Counted from the first letter of the stretch, positions 7,881 to 16,654 are shown. The stretch is 64,000 nucleotides of DNA from Candidatus Desulfofervidaceae bacterium (GCA_027064585.1 JAMOPI010000029.1:1-64000), one strand, 5' to 3'. The notes: generated by a model from the sequence alone, not told the origin. Program-made: numbers and translations.

Positions 7881-8183
7881 GTGCCCGTAGTTTTAAATCA
7901 GGCCGGGTATCGGCACGCTTTAAGTCTCATTAGACAGGGGAAGGTAAACAGGGATGATCCATGGAGCTTTACGGCAGAAGACGGTAATGCCTTGCTTGGA
8001 GACCCACCTGATTATGATACCTATAAAAAATGGTTTTTAGGACACGACACATCAAGCAATCCTGAAACCAAAGAGGCCTGGAAGTATCCGTTTGGCAAAA
8101 ACGGAAAGGTGTATAGAAGTGGGCTTATTGCCATTAGGCAAAGAGCCGCGCAGCAGAGAGAGCATTTTTACTCTACCATGTAA
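7881..8183 (+). CDS. Truncated phage head-maturation-protease-like protein
   Basis: A 100-aa protein starting at GTG 7881, five bases after a strong AAAAGGAGG. The stretch DDPWSFTAEDGNALLGD, then DTYKKWFLGHD, KYPFGKNGKVYRSGL and AIRQRAAQQ is the pattern I associate with N-terminal parts of tailed-phage prohead protease or capsid-region proteins. This is recognition from memory and not an alignment. Those proteins are much longer, so this is a relic. After the TAA stop the same frame stays open for 55 more codons (8184-8351), suggesting a broken longer gene. Base composition is more GC-rich than the neighbours. Confidence 0.55.
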   Translation: MPVVLNQAGYRHALSLIRQGKVNRDDPWSFTAEDGNALLGDPPDYDTYKKWFLGHDTSSNPETKEAWKYPFGKNGKVYRSGLIAIRQRAAQQREHFYSTM

Positions 8184-8365
8184 GGGGGAGTTCCCGGTCC
8201 CCCTGGAGCCTATGCCGCAGACCCCCACGCCCTGCGGACGGAACTTTTTGCGTACCGGGACACGCTCAGCTCAATCGCCGGGGGATTTTCCCATAGACCC
8301 ATAAAAAGTTTAAAACCACAAAAGGAGAAAGTCAAGCGTGATAGAGATTGAGTTTTTACTCTACC
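8165..8365. repeat. 13-bp direct repeat flanking a GC-rich segment
   Basis: TTTTTACTCTACC occurs at 8165-8177 and again at 8353-8365. The segment between is markedly more GC-rich than its surroundings. It stays open in the frame of the preceding gene after its stop (it would read GAYAADPHALRTELFAYRD). The repeats may mark a small insertion or a slippage event that truncated the upstream phage-like gene. Confidence 0.6.
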
Positions 8366-8601
8366 TATGAGGTATTGAAACGATTTCCTGCAAGAGTAAT
8401 CGCCAGAAAGAACAAAAGAAGAGCGCCAAGCAGGGTTAAAAAGACCATTAAGATCAGCCCTTGCCATGACCATGACAGCAGGTATGAAAGGAGATAAGAG
8501 ACTCTTTCTCGCAACGGTTTGGGAGCAATGAGCATAGTTAACAAGAGAATTTCAACAAGGAGAAGCCAGTATGTGAAAATAGTTTTAGCATTGATTTTCA
8601 T
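8365..8601 (-). CDS. Small two-helix membrane protein, unknown function
   Basis: A 78-aa protein with two predicted transmembrane helices, TYWLLLVEILLLTMLIA (about residues 10-27) and a second from about residue 47 (LILMVFLTLLGALLLFFLAI). It is not recognised. It lies downstream of mfd on the same strand, 64 nt after its stop, and could be co-transcribed with it. Expression is supported only by the coherent membrane pattern. Confidence 0.55.
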   Translation of the reverse strand: MKINAKTIFTYWLLLVEILLLTMLIAPKPLRERVSYLLSYLLSWSWQGLILMVFLTLLGALLLFFLAITLAGNRFNTS

Positions 8602-8665
8602 ATTTTGAGTATATTACAAGGATAAGGAAAGGTCAAGATCAAAATCAAAGCTATTTCTACTCTTC

Positions 8666-11600
8666 CTATAAGATGTTAAAAGATGGGAGCAAAGTGCTTA
8701 GACCTGAGATAACCTTTTCCGCCTTTATTAAAGGCACTTCTTTTTTCAAGGGTACAAGTAATTCTCCCTTGGGTGTGAAGCGATAACTAGGACGTTCAGC
8801 TAGGAACTTGATCATAGCCTTTGGCGGGATAATGCCATCAGGGCTGAATAAAAGACGTAGATATCCATCCTTGACATCCAGCCGTTCAATCCGCAGACGC
8901 CGACACCAGATTTTAAGGGCCATCAGCCGTAAGAGTTCTTCTACTGGGGACGGTAACCGGCCGTATCTATCTAATAACTCCTCCCTAATTTCTTCAAGAT
9001 CATGTTCGTCTCTTATCTGGCTAATACGTTTGTAAAACACGACCCGTTGTGTCTTATCCGGAATATAACTGGGCGGGATATAGGCCGTAAGGCGGAGTTT
9101 GATCTCTGGTTCTATCTCTTTGGTAACCTTTCCCTCCTTTAAGGTCTGGACGGTCTTTTGTAAAAGTTCTAGATACATCTCATAACCGACGGCGGCGATA
9201 TGTCCAGACTGGGCCATACCCAGAATATTACCTGCCCCCCGCATCTTTAAGTCATATAGAGCCAGCTTGTAGCCAGAAGAAAGCTCAGTGTGTTCTAAAA
9301 GGGCCTTTAGGCGTTTTTGGGCCTGTTTGGTAATAAGCTGACTGCCAGGGACAAGTAGGTAGGCATAGGCCTGCTGCGTGCCTCTTCCCACCCGGCCCCG
9401 CAAGTGATAGAGCTGGGCCAGGCCAAACATGTCAGCGCGGTTAATGATGATTGTATTCGCGTTGGGAATATCAAGGCCAGATTCAACAATACTTGTGCAT
9501 AAAAGGACATCTAGTTCATGGTGAAGAAACTGAAGCATAATTCGCTCAAGTTCCTTTTCAGGCATTTGTCCGTGGGCAATACCCAGTTTTATTTCTGGTA
9601 AGAGTCTCTTTAAAAAACGCGCTATCCCGCTAAGTCCCCTTATGCGTGGGTGGATAAAGAATACCTGTCCGCTCCGGGCAAGTTCTTGGGTAATCGCTTC
9701 TTTAATAAGGACAGGATTAAACTTTGCCAGATAGGTCTTTACTGGCCGCCGGCCTGGTGGGGGTGTTTCTATCAGGCTCATGTCCCGCACCCCTAACAAG
9801 GAAAGGTAAAGGGTACGGGGAATAGGGGTAGCGCTTAAGGTCAAGACATCTACCGTCGTCTTAAGCTGCTTCAGATGTTCCTTCTGCCTTACACCAAACC
9901 GATGTTCTTCGTCTATAATAAGCAAACCTAAATCCTTAAACACCACATCCTTTTGTAAAATCCGATGTGTGCCTACTACAATGTCTATCGTCCCCTTTTT
10001 TAAACCTTCTAAAATGGTCTTTTGCTCTTTCGCTGAGCGAAACCGGTTCAAACAGGCAATGTTTACCCCTAACCCTTCAAGCCGGGCCTTAAAGGTCAGA
10101 TAGTGTTGTTCAGCCAGAATCGTTGTAGGCACAAGGACTGCTACCTGCTTGCCGTCCAAGACGGCCTTAAAGGCTGCCCGCACTGCTACCTCTGTCTTGC
10201 CAAAGCCTACATCTCCGCAGACGAGGCGGTCCATCGGACGGGGTTTAAGCATATCTCCAATAACTTCCTCAATAGCCCTTTGTTGATCCGGGGTTTCGGT
10301 ATAGGGAAAGCTTAACACCAATTGGTTGAACATCTCATCTGGGGGAGAAAAGGCATAACCAGGCTGGGCCATACGCTTGGCATAGAGTTCAAGGAGTTCC
10401 TTGGCCACCTTTTCTACGGCCTTTTTCACCCGCTGTTTAGTGCGGGCAAAGGTCCGGCCTCCCAGCTTGTCTAAAGGAGGAGTTTTTTCCTCATCTACCC
10501 CTTTGTAGCGGTGGACCAAATGAAGTTTGTCTACGGGCAGGAAAAGCTTATCGCCATCCTGATATTCCAGCACCAAAAATTCTGAGGTGATACCACCACT
10601 GGTAATGGTCTGTAGTCCCAAATAACGCCCAATGCCGTGCTCTACATGGACAAGATAGTCTCCCTCCTTTAAGTCTTCAAAACTGCTGACAGGTAAAAGA
10701 TCCTTATAATCACGTTTGGACGGGGCAATAAAAGGTTCCTCCTTTACTTGCCAGTCTTCTTCGCCTAGCACAACCAACCCTTCGTCTATAAAAAGAAAGC
10801 CTTTATCTAACTCTCCCCGATAGACAAAGATGCCAGGTTGTTTTTTAAAGGGTGGGGTCATAATACTTACAGGTAAGTTCCATGTTTCTAAAAGACCCAG
10901 CCATCGTTTTTGGGCGAAAGAATGAGGAGTGGCCAAAAGGACACAAAACCGCATCTTGTGCCATTCTTCTAGTTTCTGCCGTAAAAGGGTGTGTTTGTTC
11001 GTATCCTCTGGGAGAGGGGATTTAAAAGAAAGGATAATGGGCCTTTTTTCTTCTGTCAGTAAGGGCAAGTTGGTGAAATAAAGATGTTTACTCCTTCCAA
11101 TACGCCCCTTGATATGTTTCCAATCAATGCAGATGGAGGAAAAGGGCAAAAAGGGTTGTCTTTTTCCTTCTAACTCCTCTAAATGGGCCTTTATCCTCGT
11201 TTCTAGCTCCTTTGCTTCTTTTTCAACCTCCTCTGGTTCAATAAGAGCAAACAGGCTATCTTTAGAAAGATAGTCAAAAAGGGTATGTGTATATTCATAA
11301 AACAAAGAGAAAAAATCCTCTAGCCCAGGTTGATGGGCTGGGATCTCAAGCAATGATAGGATTTTTTGTTTTACTTCTACAGGTAAAGAAATGTCTTTTA
11401 GCCGTTCTTGCGCTACCTTAAAGGCGACTTCATCTTGAGGAATAGGATTGGCAGGAATGAGGATAAATTCTTCTAAATGCCTTTCTGAGCGCTGCGTAAC
11501 CGGATTAAACAGCCGTATTGATTCTAAAACATCATCAAAAAACTCAAGGCGCAAAGGAAGAGGATAGAGGGGGCAAAAGATATCAATAATTTCTCCCCGG

Positions 11601-12115
11601 ACACTAAATTCGCCAATTCCCTCTACCAGATCTACCCGCTCATAGCCCAGTTGCTGCAAAAAAGTAATCAGGACATCCCTTGGGATTTCCTCGCCCCGCT
11701 GATAAATCTGAGTGCGTTGGTTAAAATTTTCCTTAGGCAGAAAGCGAGACATAAGTCCTTTAGGCGTAGTAACAACCAAGGGACAATTGGCATTAAGAAG
11801 ACCAAAAAGGGCGGCAAACTGCCTTCCCAAAACCTCTGGCCTAGGACTGAGGCCGGTATAAGGCAAAAAAGATTCTGTAGAAAGAAAGAAGACCTGTTCA
11901 TCCAGAGGTGAAACAGTGGTCTTAGAGCCTAAGAAAAAACGTAAATATCTATATATGCGTTCGGCCTCTTCTGCACTGGGAGAAATAATGAGAAATGGCC
12001 GTCTTAGGGCCTGCGCTAGTTCAAAAATAGCATAGCCCAGACTACTTCCTTGGACTCCACCTATCTGCACACAGATATCTTGTTTAAGACGATTACAGAT
12101 AAGTTTGATATTCAT
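8666..12115 (-). CDS. mfd: Transcription-repair coupling factor Mfd
   Basis: A 1149-aa protein, the usual length for Mfd, which removes stalled RNA polymerase from lesions and recruits UvrA. Order seen: N-terminal UvrB-like module (e.g. VRGEIIDIFCPL), RNA-polymerase-interacting domain beginning GDYLVHVEHGIGRYLG, superfamily 2 translocase with Walker A GDVGFGKTEVA, DEEH box (LLIIDEEHRFGVRQKE), SATPIPRTL, and motif VI-type LRGRVGRGTQQAYA, then the C-terminal TRCF domain (KIRLTAYIP-like segment, KLRLTAYIPPSY). The gene is complete and has no unusual substitution in the motifs inspected. A toxin-antitoxin-like pair lies directly upstream, on the same strand. Confidence 0.98.
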   Translation of the reverse strand: MNIKLICNRLKQDICVQIGGVQGSSLGYAIFELAQALRRPFLIISPSAEEAERIYRYLRFFLGSKTTVSPLDEQVFFLSTESFLPYTGLSPRPEVLGRQFAALFGLLNANCPLVVTTPKGLMSRFLPKENFNQRTQIYQRGEEIPRDVLITFLQQLGYERVDLVEGIGEFSVRGEIIDIFCPLYPLPLRLEFFDDVLESIRLFNPVTQRSERHLEEFILIPANPIPQDEVAFKVAQERLKDISLPVEVKQKILSLLEIPAHQPGLEDFFSLFYEYTHTLFDYLSKDSLFALIEPEEVEKEAKELETRIKAHLEELEGKRQPFLPFSSICIDWKHIKGRIGRSKHLYFTNLPLLTEEKRPIILSFKSPLPEDTNKHTLLRQKLEEWHKMRFCVLLATPHSFAQKRWLGLLETWNLPVSIMTPPFKKQPGIFVYRGELDKGFLFIDEGLVVLGEEDWQVKEEPFIAPSKRDYKDLLPVSSFEDLKEGDYLVHVEHGIGRYLGLQTITSGGITSEFLVLEYQDGDKLFLPVDKLHLVHRYKGVDEEKTPPLDKLGGRTFARTKQRVKKAVEKVAKELLELYAKRMAQPGYAFSPPDEMFNQLVLSFPYTETPDQQRAIEEVIGDMLKPRPMDRLVCGDVGFGKTEVAVRAAFKAVLDGKQVAVLVPTTILAEQHYLTFKARLEGLGVNIACLNRFRSAKEQKTILEGLKKGTIDIVVGTHRILQKDVVFKDLGLLIIDEEHRFGVRQKEHLKQLKTTVDVLTLSATPIPRTLYLSLLGVRDMSLIETPPPGRRPVKTYLAKFNPVLIKEAITQELARSGQVFFIHPRIRGLSGIARFLKRLLPEIKLGIAHGQMPEKELERIMLQFLHHELDVLLCTSIVESGLDIPNANTIIINRADMFGLAQLYHLRGRVGRGTQQAYAYLLVPGSQLITKQAQKRLKALLEHTELSSGYKLALYDLKMRGAGNILGMAQSGHIAAVGYEMYLELLQKTVQTLKEGKVTKEIEPEIKLRLTAYIPPSYIPDKTQRVVFYKRISQIRDEHDLEEIREELLDRYGRLPSPVEELLRLMALKIWCRRLRIERLDVKDGYLRLLFSPDGIIPPKAMIKFLAERPSYRFTPKGELLVPLKKEVPLIKAEKVISGLSTLLPSFNIL

Positions 12116-12165
12116 TTTTTCCTTTAGCCTGTTTAAGATATTTTTATCCTTATGTTACTATATTC

Positions 12166-12552
12166 CTATCTGGCTTTCTCTTTTATCGTACTTAAAATCT
12201 CCTCTAACACTTTTTCTAAACTTGCTTCGTTGGAAGGTAAAACCCTGTCTTTTAAATGTTTGTGGTGTGGGTATGTGCTTATTTCCGTATGGTGTTCTGC
12301 GTTATCAAACCTGAAAATTAGCTGTTTGTCCTTATCCTGGTAGTGGTAGGAATAAGCGACTTTGTGAAAGGTAGGCACGGTAATAAGATATTCTTTAAAA
12401 TGGAGCTCAGTTTCATCGGTAAATGTGATTTTGCCTTTGATATATAAGACTACATTACTTCTATTTTCTATGTTTATAGTAGCAGACAATTTAAAAGGTA
12501 ACTCATTTATGAGACGTTGTATCCTTTGCAAATATTCGTCTATGCCTAACAT
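12166..12552 (-). CDS. TumE-like (DUF6516) putative toxin
   Basis: A 128-aa protein with the features of the DUF6516/TumE family: AYSYHYQDKDKQLIFRFDNAEHH, then EISTYPHHKH, and a C-terminal helix with LEKVLEEIL. The histidine-rich YPHHKH segment is a family hallmark. It follows the 99-aa partner with a 7-nt overlap (12546-12552), so the partner is translated first. Members of this group act as type II toxins in the best studied pair (TumE/TumA); activity here is inferred. Confidence 0.75.
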   Translation of the reverse strand: MLGIDEYLQRIQRLINELPFKLSATINIENRSNVVLYIKGKITFTDETELHFKEYLITVPTFHKVAYSYHYQDKDKQLIFRFDNAEHHTEISTYPHHKHLKDRVLPSNEASLEKVLEEILSTIKEKAR

Positions 12553-12845
12553 ATTTCAATGCCTTCTAAAGTTTTAAGTTTTTCCTCTAATTCCTTTATT
12601 AACCTTGTCTCGGCCCACCAACTAAAAGTGTCATCATTTTCTTGTATTTCACCTTTTTTAAATTTTTCCAAAAAAACAGGGGTAGAAAGGCCATATTTGG
12701 TTTCATATTCTTTTATAGCTTTTAAAGACACTTTTAAGGCATATTCAAGCCTTTTTTTCTCCTCTGTAATGGCATTCAGGATTAAACCTTTGACAAGTTC
12801 GCTTTCTCCATATTTGCTTTTGACGCTTAACCTTAATATATTCAT
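12546..12845 (-). CDS. Putative antitoxin partner of the TumE-like protein
   Basis: A 99-aa protein, strongly helical and charged. A segment of about residues 28-50 (EEKKRLEYALKVSLKAIKEYE) is followed by KYGLSTPVFLEKFKKGE, ending with a leucine/glutamate helix (LIKELEEKLKTLEG). The layout matches the small helical proteins that precede DUF6516 toxins. AGGAGG lies 7 nt upstream of ATG 12845. It is first in a two-gene operon with the TumE-like gene. No DNA-binding motif is evident by eye. Confidence 0.65.
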   Translation of the reverse strand: MNILRLSVKSKYGESELVKGLILNAITEEKKRLEYALKVSLKAIKEYETKYGLSTPVFLEKFKKGEIQENDDTFSWWAETRLIKELEEKLKTLEGIEIC

Positions 12846-12926
12846 AAAAACCTCCTGACTCTTTAAATCTTAACCATTATGAAATAGAAGTTTACAAGAC
12901 AGGCTTTTTATAACCATAATTTTTCC

Positions 12927-13487
12927 TTAATGTTTTTCAAGAATAACCACATATTGTGAAGGACTAAGCGCGGAGACTAACTCTTGGCGAAAGCCAAAGG
13001 GCGAAAATATCTCCTTTATTTTTTCTGGTGAAAGGCGGATGTCAAGGGGTGGACCAGGAATTTCAGGTTGAGGCGGAAAATCCACGATGGCTATCCTGCC
13101 TTGGGGCTTTAAAATGAATGCAATTTGTTTTATGACCGCTTCTAACTCTTCATTGGCATAGAACCCATGGCCTACATCCACCATCAGCACAATGTCTATA
13201 GTCTCTTTCTTAAAAGGCAGTTTGTTAGCATCGGCTAAAACAGGCAAAACATTGGTAAATTTCTTCAGGGAAGCCTTAAAAAGCTTTACCACCTCTTTGT
13301 AAATATCCAACCCATACACCTTTCCTTTTTCCAGTATCTGGGCTGTCTGTAAAGAGAGATAACCATCTCCACACCCTAGATCCAAGATTGTTTCTTCTCC
13401 TTTAAGACCTAGAAGGGCAAATAACCTTTGCGGATCAAAAAGTCCCTTACTTGTATGCCCGGCGTGTTGATGTTTCTTCTTAGACAT
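12927..13487 (-). CDS. Class I SAM-dependent methyltransferase
   Basis: A 186-aa methyltransferase of the UbiE/Methyltransf_11 type. Motif I is LDLGCGDGYLSLQTA, the acidic residue after strand 2 is in VYGLDIYKE, and motif III is DIVLMVDVGH, followed by LKPQGRIAIVDF. The N-terminus is His/Lys-rich (KKKHQHAGH) and precedes FDPQRLFALLGL. The substrate cannot be told. It is divergent from the hxlAB operon, sharing a 70-130 bp intergenic region that contains a palindrome, so co-regulation is possible. Confidence 0.85.
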   Translation of the reverse strand: MSKKKHQHAGHTSKGLFDPQRLFALLGLKGEETILDLGCGDGYLSLQTAQILEKGKVYGLDIYKEVVKLFKASLKKFTNVLPVLADANKLPFKKETIDIVLMVDVGHGFYANEELEAVIKQIAFILKPQGRIAIVDFPPQPEIPGPPLDIRLSPEKIKEIFSPFGFRQELVSALSPSQYVVILEKH

Positions 13488-13533
13488 CTCTGATCAATTT
13501 TAATTTAACATACAATGTAAGGAATAAGCAAGT

Positions 13534-13557
13534 AGGTCTAGACTGACGTCAAGACCT
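13534..13557. promoter_or_regulatory. Nested palindrome upstream of hxlA, candidate operator
   Basis: A perfect 8-bp palindrome TGACGTCA (13544-13551) lies inside an outer inverted repeat AGGTCT (13534-13539) / AGACCT (13552-13557). It lies between the divergent methyltransferase and the hxlA-hxlB operon. A TACAAT hexamer that could serve as a -10 box lies about 20 bp before it. This is a candidate repressor site or leader hairpin; the regulator is unknown. Confidence 0.45.
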
Positions 13558-13614
13558 TTAATGAGTCAGGGTTTTTCCTTGCTTTTAAAGCTTAAGAGTG
13601 CTAGAAATATAGAT

Positions 13615-14259
13615 ATGAAAAGACCTTTGTTACAAGTTGCCCTTGATGTATTAGAAGAGAAAGTAGCCTTGGAGATTGCTGTTCAGATAGCGCCGGTGGT
13701 AGAAATTTTGGAGGTAGGAACACCCCTTTTAAAGGCGGTAGGGGCAAAGATTATAACGGAGTTAAAACAGCGTTTTCCTCAAAATCTTATTTTGGCCGAT
13801 ACTAAAACCATGGATGTAGGTGCCCTAGAGGCAGCTTTAGTCTTTGAGGCTGGTGCAGATTTTATGACCGTTTGTGCCGCCGCTCCTTTAGAAACTATTG
13901 AAGCGGCTATCGGTGAGGCAAAGAGGTGGAAGAGGAAGGTAGTTGTAGACTTTATCGGTATCAGAGATAAACTTAAACGAGCCAAAGATATTGTCCCTCT
14001 TGGTCCTGATTATTTTGGTCTACATACGGCCATTGATGTGCAAAGGACACAGGGAAAATCATTTAAGGAACTGGCGGTATTTAAGGAAGAGTTTAACATT
14101 CCGCTTGCTATTGCCGGAGGAATTACGCCTGAGGACATAAGGGAAATTATGACCTATTCTCCAGAAATTATCGTCGTAGGGGGATTTGTTACCAAGGCTA
14201 AGCATCCCTATGAGGCCGTGATGGCCTTAAGAAGGGAGATAGAATATGCATTATCGTAA
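13615..14259 (+). CDS. hxlA: 3-hexulose-6-phosphate synthase
   Basis: The protein is about 214 aa, an OMP-decarboxylase-like TIM barrel. Family signature residues are visible: LQVALDVLEEK at the start, EVGTPLLKAVG, LADTKTMDVGALEA (the Asp-x-Lys-x-x-Asp metal/phosphate motif), DFIGI and IAGGITPEDI with VVGG for phosphate binding. It catalyses condensation of formaldehyde with ribulose 5-phosphate, or the reverse for pentose supply. I choose ATG 13615 because family members begin at this point; ATG 13561 would add 18 residues and neither has a good Shine-Dalgarno. hxlB overlaps its end by 14 nt. Confidence 0.93.
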   Translation: MKRPLLQVALDVLEEKVALEIAVQIAPVVEILEVGTPLLKAVGAKIITELKQRFPQNLILADTKTMDVGALEAALVFEAGADFMTVCAAAPLETIEAAIGEAKRWKRKVVVDFIGIRDKLKRAKDIVPLGPDYFGLHTAIDVQRTQGKSFKELAVFKEEFNIPLAIAGGITPEDIREIMTYSPEIIVVGGFVTKAKHPYEAVMALRREIEYALS

Positions 14260-14809
14260 GATTTTACAAAAAATTACGGATATTACTGATAGGATTAAAC
14301 CAGAAGATTTTTGGGCCTTTGTGGAGACAATGAAAAACGCTCCTCGGGTTTATGTGGTTGGGGCCGGACGGTCTGGACTGGTAGCCAAGGCCTTTGCTAT
14401 GAGATTAGTTCATCTTGGTATTAAGGTTTTTGTGGTAGGCGAGACGGTAACTCCGGCCTTGAGAGAAGGGGATGTGCTTTTGGCTGTTTCGGGTTCAGGT
14501 AAAACGACCCTTGTTGTAGAGACCGCCAAGGCAGCTAAATCCTTGAAGGGAAAGGTAGTAGCGGTAACAAGTAATCCCAAATCCCCCTTGGCCAAGCTGG
14601 CAGACCTTCTTGTCCATATTCCTTCTGAAATCAGGGATAAAGATCACCCTCACTATGAAGTGGGAGAGTTAATGGGTTCGTCCCTTACGCCCTTGGGAAC
14701 GCTGTTTGAGCTATCGGCCATGATCTTTTTTGAGGCCTGTGTGGCCGAGTTGATGCGGCAGATGAATGTTAAAGAAGAAGAGATGCAAAGGGTGCACGCC
14801 AACCTATGA
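14246..14809 (+). CDS. hxlB: 6-phospho-3-hexuloisomerase
   Basis: A 187-aa SIS-domain isomerase, the normal length for PHI. VYVVGAGRSGLVAKAFAMRL near residue 36 and LAVSGSGKTTLVVETAK are the sugar-phosphate-binding segments. The catalytic-type Glu lies in the region HPHYEVGELMGSSLTPLGT, and the C-terminus is LMRQMNVKEEEMQRVHANL, characteristic of PHI. It interconverts 3-hexulose 6-phosphate and fructose 6-phosphate. Coupled to hxlA by a 14-nt overlap and to the following unknown gene by ATGA. Confidence 0.95.
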   Translation: MHYRKILQKITDITDRIKPEDFWAFVETMKNAPRVYVVGAGRSGLVAKAFAMRLVHLGIKVFVVGETVTPALREGDVLLAVSGSGKTTLVVETAKAAKSLKGKVVAVTSNPKSPLAKLADLLVHIPSEIRDKDHPHYEVGELMGSSLTPLGTLFELSAMIFFEACVAELMRQMNVKEEEMQRVHANL

Positions 14810-15633
14810 AAGAAGAAAATCTTAAAAGAATCAAACAACTGGCCAAAAGCTGTGCCAATTTTCAGGAGATGCTTCAGGCGTATATAAAGACAAAGGAAAA
14901 GTCAGATTCCCCCTTTGCCTTAGAAGGCCAACTTAAGGCTTTAGAGAAGGAATATAAAAGGCTTAAAAATCTCTTGCCCGTCCTAGAAGAGATTGGTCCT
15001 TGGTTTGAAGAGGCCAAAAAGGAGCTCTCTTTGGCCAAACAAGCCTATGTCGCCAAGTTGGGAGCCATCTTAGCCGAGGCATTGCCAGAGATAAAGATTG
15101 CCGGACAATTGCCCCAGTTAAAGGTAGGCATTTTAACCTTGGAGTTTATCCTTGCCAAGGATACAGTAAAAATCTGGTATGGGCCACAATATGAGTTAAT
15201 AGAAAGTGTTAACCTCCTTAAGACTGACCTGGCAGCAGAGATAAAGGCCATTTACCAGCGGCTGGAAGAGGGGGGGAAACGGGATGAGGCCCTGTTGGCC
15301 GTTCTTTTTAGGGCCTACCAGCTGGCCTTAAAAGAAATGAATCTACCCTTGGGCACGGCTGTAGAGATACATAAGCTTTTTCCTTATATCCTCTGGGGCA
15401 TGCAAAAAGATACCCTTTGGCAGTCGCCCAAACGCACCTATTTTTATGAATATCCCCGGTCTCAGCTAAGCTTTGACCTCTTCCGCACCAAAATCCGCAC
15501 TTATCAGGATTATGAAATGCGTCTTGTCATCGCTACGCGGGAACAGACGAAAAATAAGGCCCATTTTCTCTGGGTGCCAACCAACTGGCAGGGTGAAGGA
15601 TATTGTTTTGCGGCTATTGCTTTTAAAAAATAA
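14806..15633 (+). CDS. Unrecognised protein translationally coupled to hxlB
   Basis: A 275-aa protein that I do not recognise. The first 100 residues are helical and probably coiled-coil (LEKEYKRLKNLLPVLEEIG, LSLAKQAYVAKLGAILAEA). A mixed region follows with VKIWYGPQYELIE, and the C-terminal half is rich in aromatics (TYFYEYPRSQLSFDLF, HFLWVPTNWQGEGYCF). No signal peptide or membrane segment. The ATG overlaps the hxlB stop (ATGA), so the three genes form one operon and its product probably works with, or is at least expressed with, the RuMP enzymes. Function unknown. Confidence 0.85.
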   Translation: MKEENLKRIKQLAKSCANFQEMLQAYIKTKEKSDSPFALEGQLKALEKEYKRLKNLLPVLEEIGPWFEEAKKELSLAKQAYVAKLGAILAEALPEIKIAGQLPQLKVGILTLEFILAKDTVKIWYGPQYELIESVNLLKTDLAAEIKAIYQRLEEGGKRDEALLAVLFRAYQLALKEMNLPLGTAVEIHKLFPYILWGMQKDTLWQSPKRTYFYEYPRSQLSFDLFRTKIRTYQDYEMRLVIATREQTKNKAHFLWVPTNWQGEGYCFAAIAFKK

Positions 15634-15634
15634 C

Positions 15635-15662
15635 TTGACACACACTTGGCCTTATGTAAAAT
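15635..15662 (+). promoter_or_regulatory. Sigma-70-type promoter for panE-hpt
   Basis: TTGACA (15635-15640), 16-bp spacer, TAAAAT (15657-15662), starting directly after the stop codon of the preceding gene and 33 bp before the panE ATG. The match to consensus and placement are good. Confidence 0.7.
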
Positions 15663-15694
15663 GCAGTAAACATTGGCTGGTGGTTGGGAAATAA

Positions 15695-16654
15695 ATGAAT
15701 GTTCTTGTTTTTGGGCTTGGGGCCCTGGGGCATGTCTTTGCTGCTTTTCTGCAACGAGCAGGGCATCGGGTAGTAGGCATTGGGCGGCCTAAGGTGGTGG
15801 AGGTTGTTCGTCAGCAAGGGATTGCTGTTACCGGCATTTGGGGCGAGTTTCAAATCAAATTGACCGGTGTTTATGAAAGTGTGGACAAGATAAATGCAGA
15901 GAACTTTGATTTAATCTTGCTTACGGTGAAGTCCTATGACACCCAAACGGCCGTAGAGGCCTTAAGACCTATAGTAGGAGAAAAGACTATTTTGGTGTGT
16001 GCCCAAAATGGATATGGCAACTATGAAACGGCTGCCCAAATTCTAGGCGACGAGCATGTAGTCTTGGCCCGCGTCATCTTTGGCGCAGAGCTTTTGGCTT
16101 CAGGTCAAGTAAAGGTAACCGTCTGTGCCGATGACATGAAGATAGGTTCACCCAAAGGTGTTATTCCTAGGACCCGGTTGGAAGAAATCGCCGGATGTCT
16201 TTCCGATGCAGGCATTAGGACACAGGTGACAGAAAAGATTATTTCTTATCTTTGGGACAAAATTTTATACAACTGTGCCTTAAATCCCTTAGGTGCCATT
16301 TTAGAGGTGCCTTATGGCGTATTAGGAGATATACCGGCGCTAAGGGCCATTATGGATGAAATCGTAAAAGAAATATTTACCGTGGCCAAGGTCCATCAGG
16401 TACCCCTTTTTTGGAATACACCAGAGGACTATCTTAATCACTTTTACTCCCGTCTTCTTCCCCCCACGCGCAATCATCATCCCTCTATGCTTCAGGACAT
16501 TAGGCGGGGTAAAAGGACAGAAATTGATGCCCTCAATGGGGCGATTGTGTCTTTAGGAAAAAAGGCAGGTGTGGATACGCCGGTTAATGAAACTATCACT
16601 AGATTGATTAAGGCAAAGGAGCAGCTATGCAAACAAAAAAAGAACTGGTCTTAA
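15695..16654 (+). CDS. panE: 2-dehydropantoate 2-reductase (ketopantoate reductase)
   Basis: A 319-aa protein of the PanE/ApbA family, which reduces ketopantoate to pantoate with NADPH in coenzyme A synthesis. The Rossmann motif is at the very N-terminus (VFGLGALGHVFAAFL). LTVKSYDTQTAVEAL, VCAQNGYGNYE and the C-terminal catalytic Lys region DKILYNCALNPLGAIL are typical, as is HHPSMLQDIRRGKRTEIDALNG. It overlaps hpt by 28 nt. A GGAGxxG-type start is weak (GGTTGGGAAATAA precedes ATG). Confidence 0.93.
   Translation: MNVLVFGLGALGHVFAAFLQRAGHRVVGIGRPKVVEVVRQQGIAVTGIWGEFQIKLTGVYESVDKINAENFDLILLTVKSYDTQTAVEALRPIVGEKTILVCAQNGYGNYETAAQILGDEHVVLARVIFGAELLASGQVKVTVCADDMKIGSPKGVIPRTRLEEIAGCLSDAGIRTQVTEKIISYLWDKILYNCALNPLGAILEVPYGVLGDIPALRAIMDEIVKEIFTVAKVHQVPLFWNTPEDYLNHFYSRLLPPTRNHHPSMLQDIRRGKRTEIDALNGAIVSLGKKAGVDTPVNETITRLIKAKEQLCKQKKNWS

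Noticed and set aside
12105-12343. Plus-strand open frames antisense to the TumE-like gene
   Set aside because: They lie opposite a recognisable family member and consist of hydrophobic shadow sequence.
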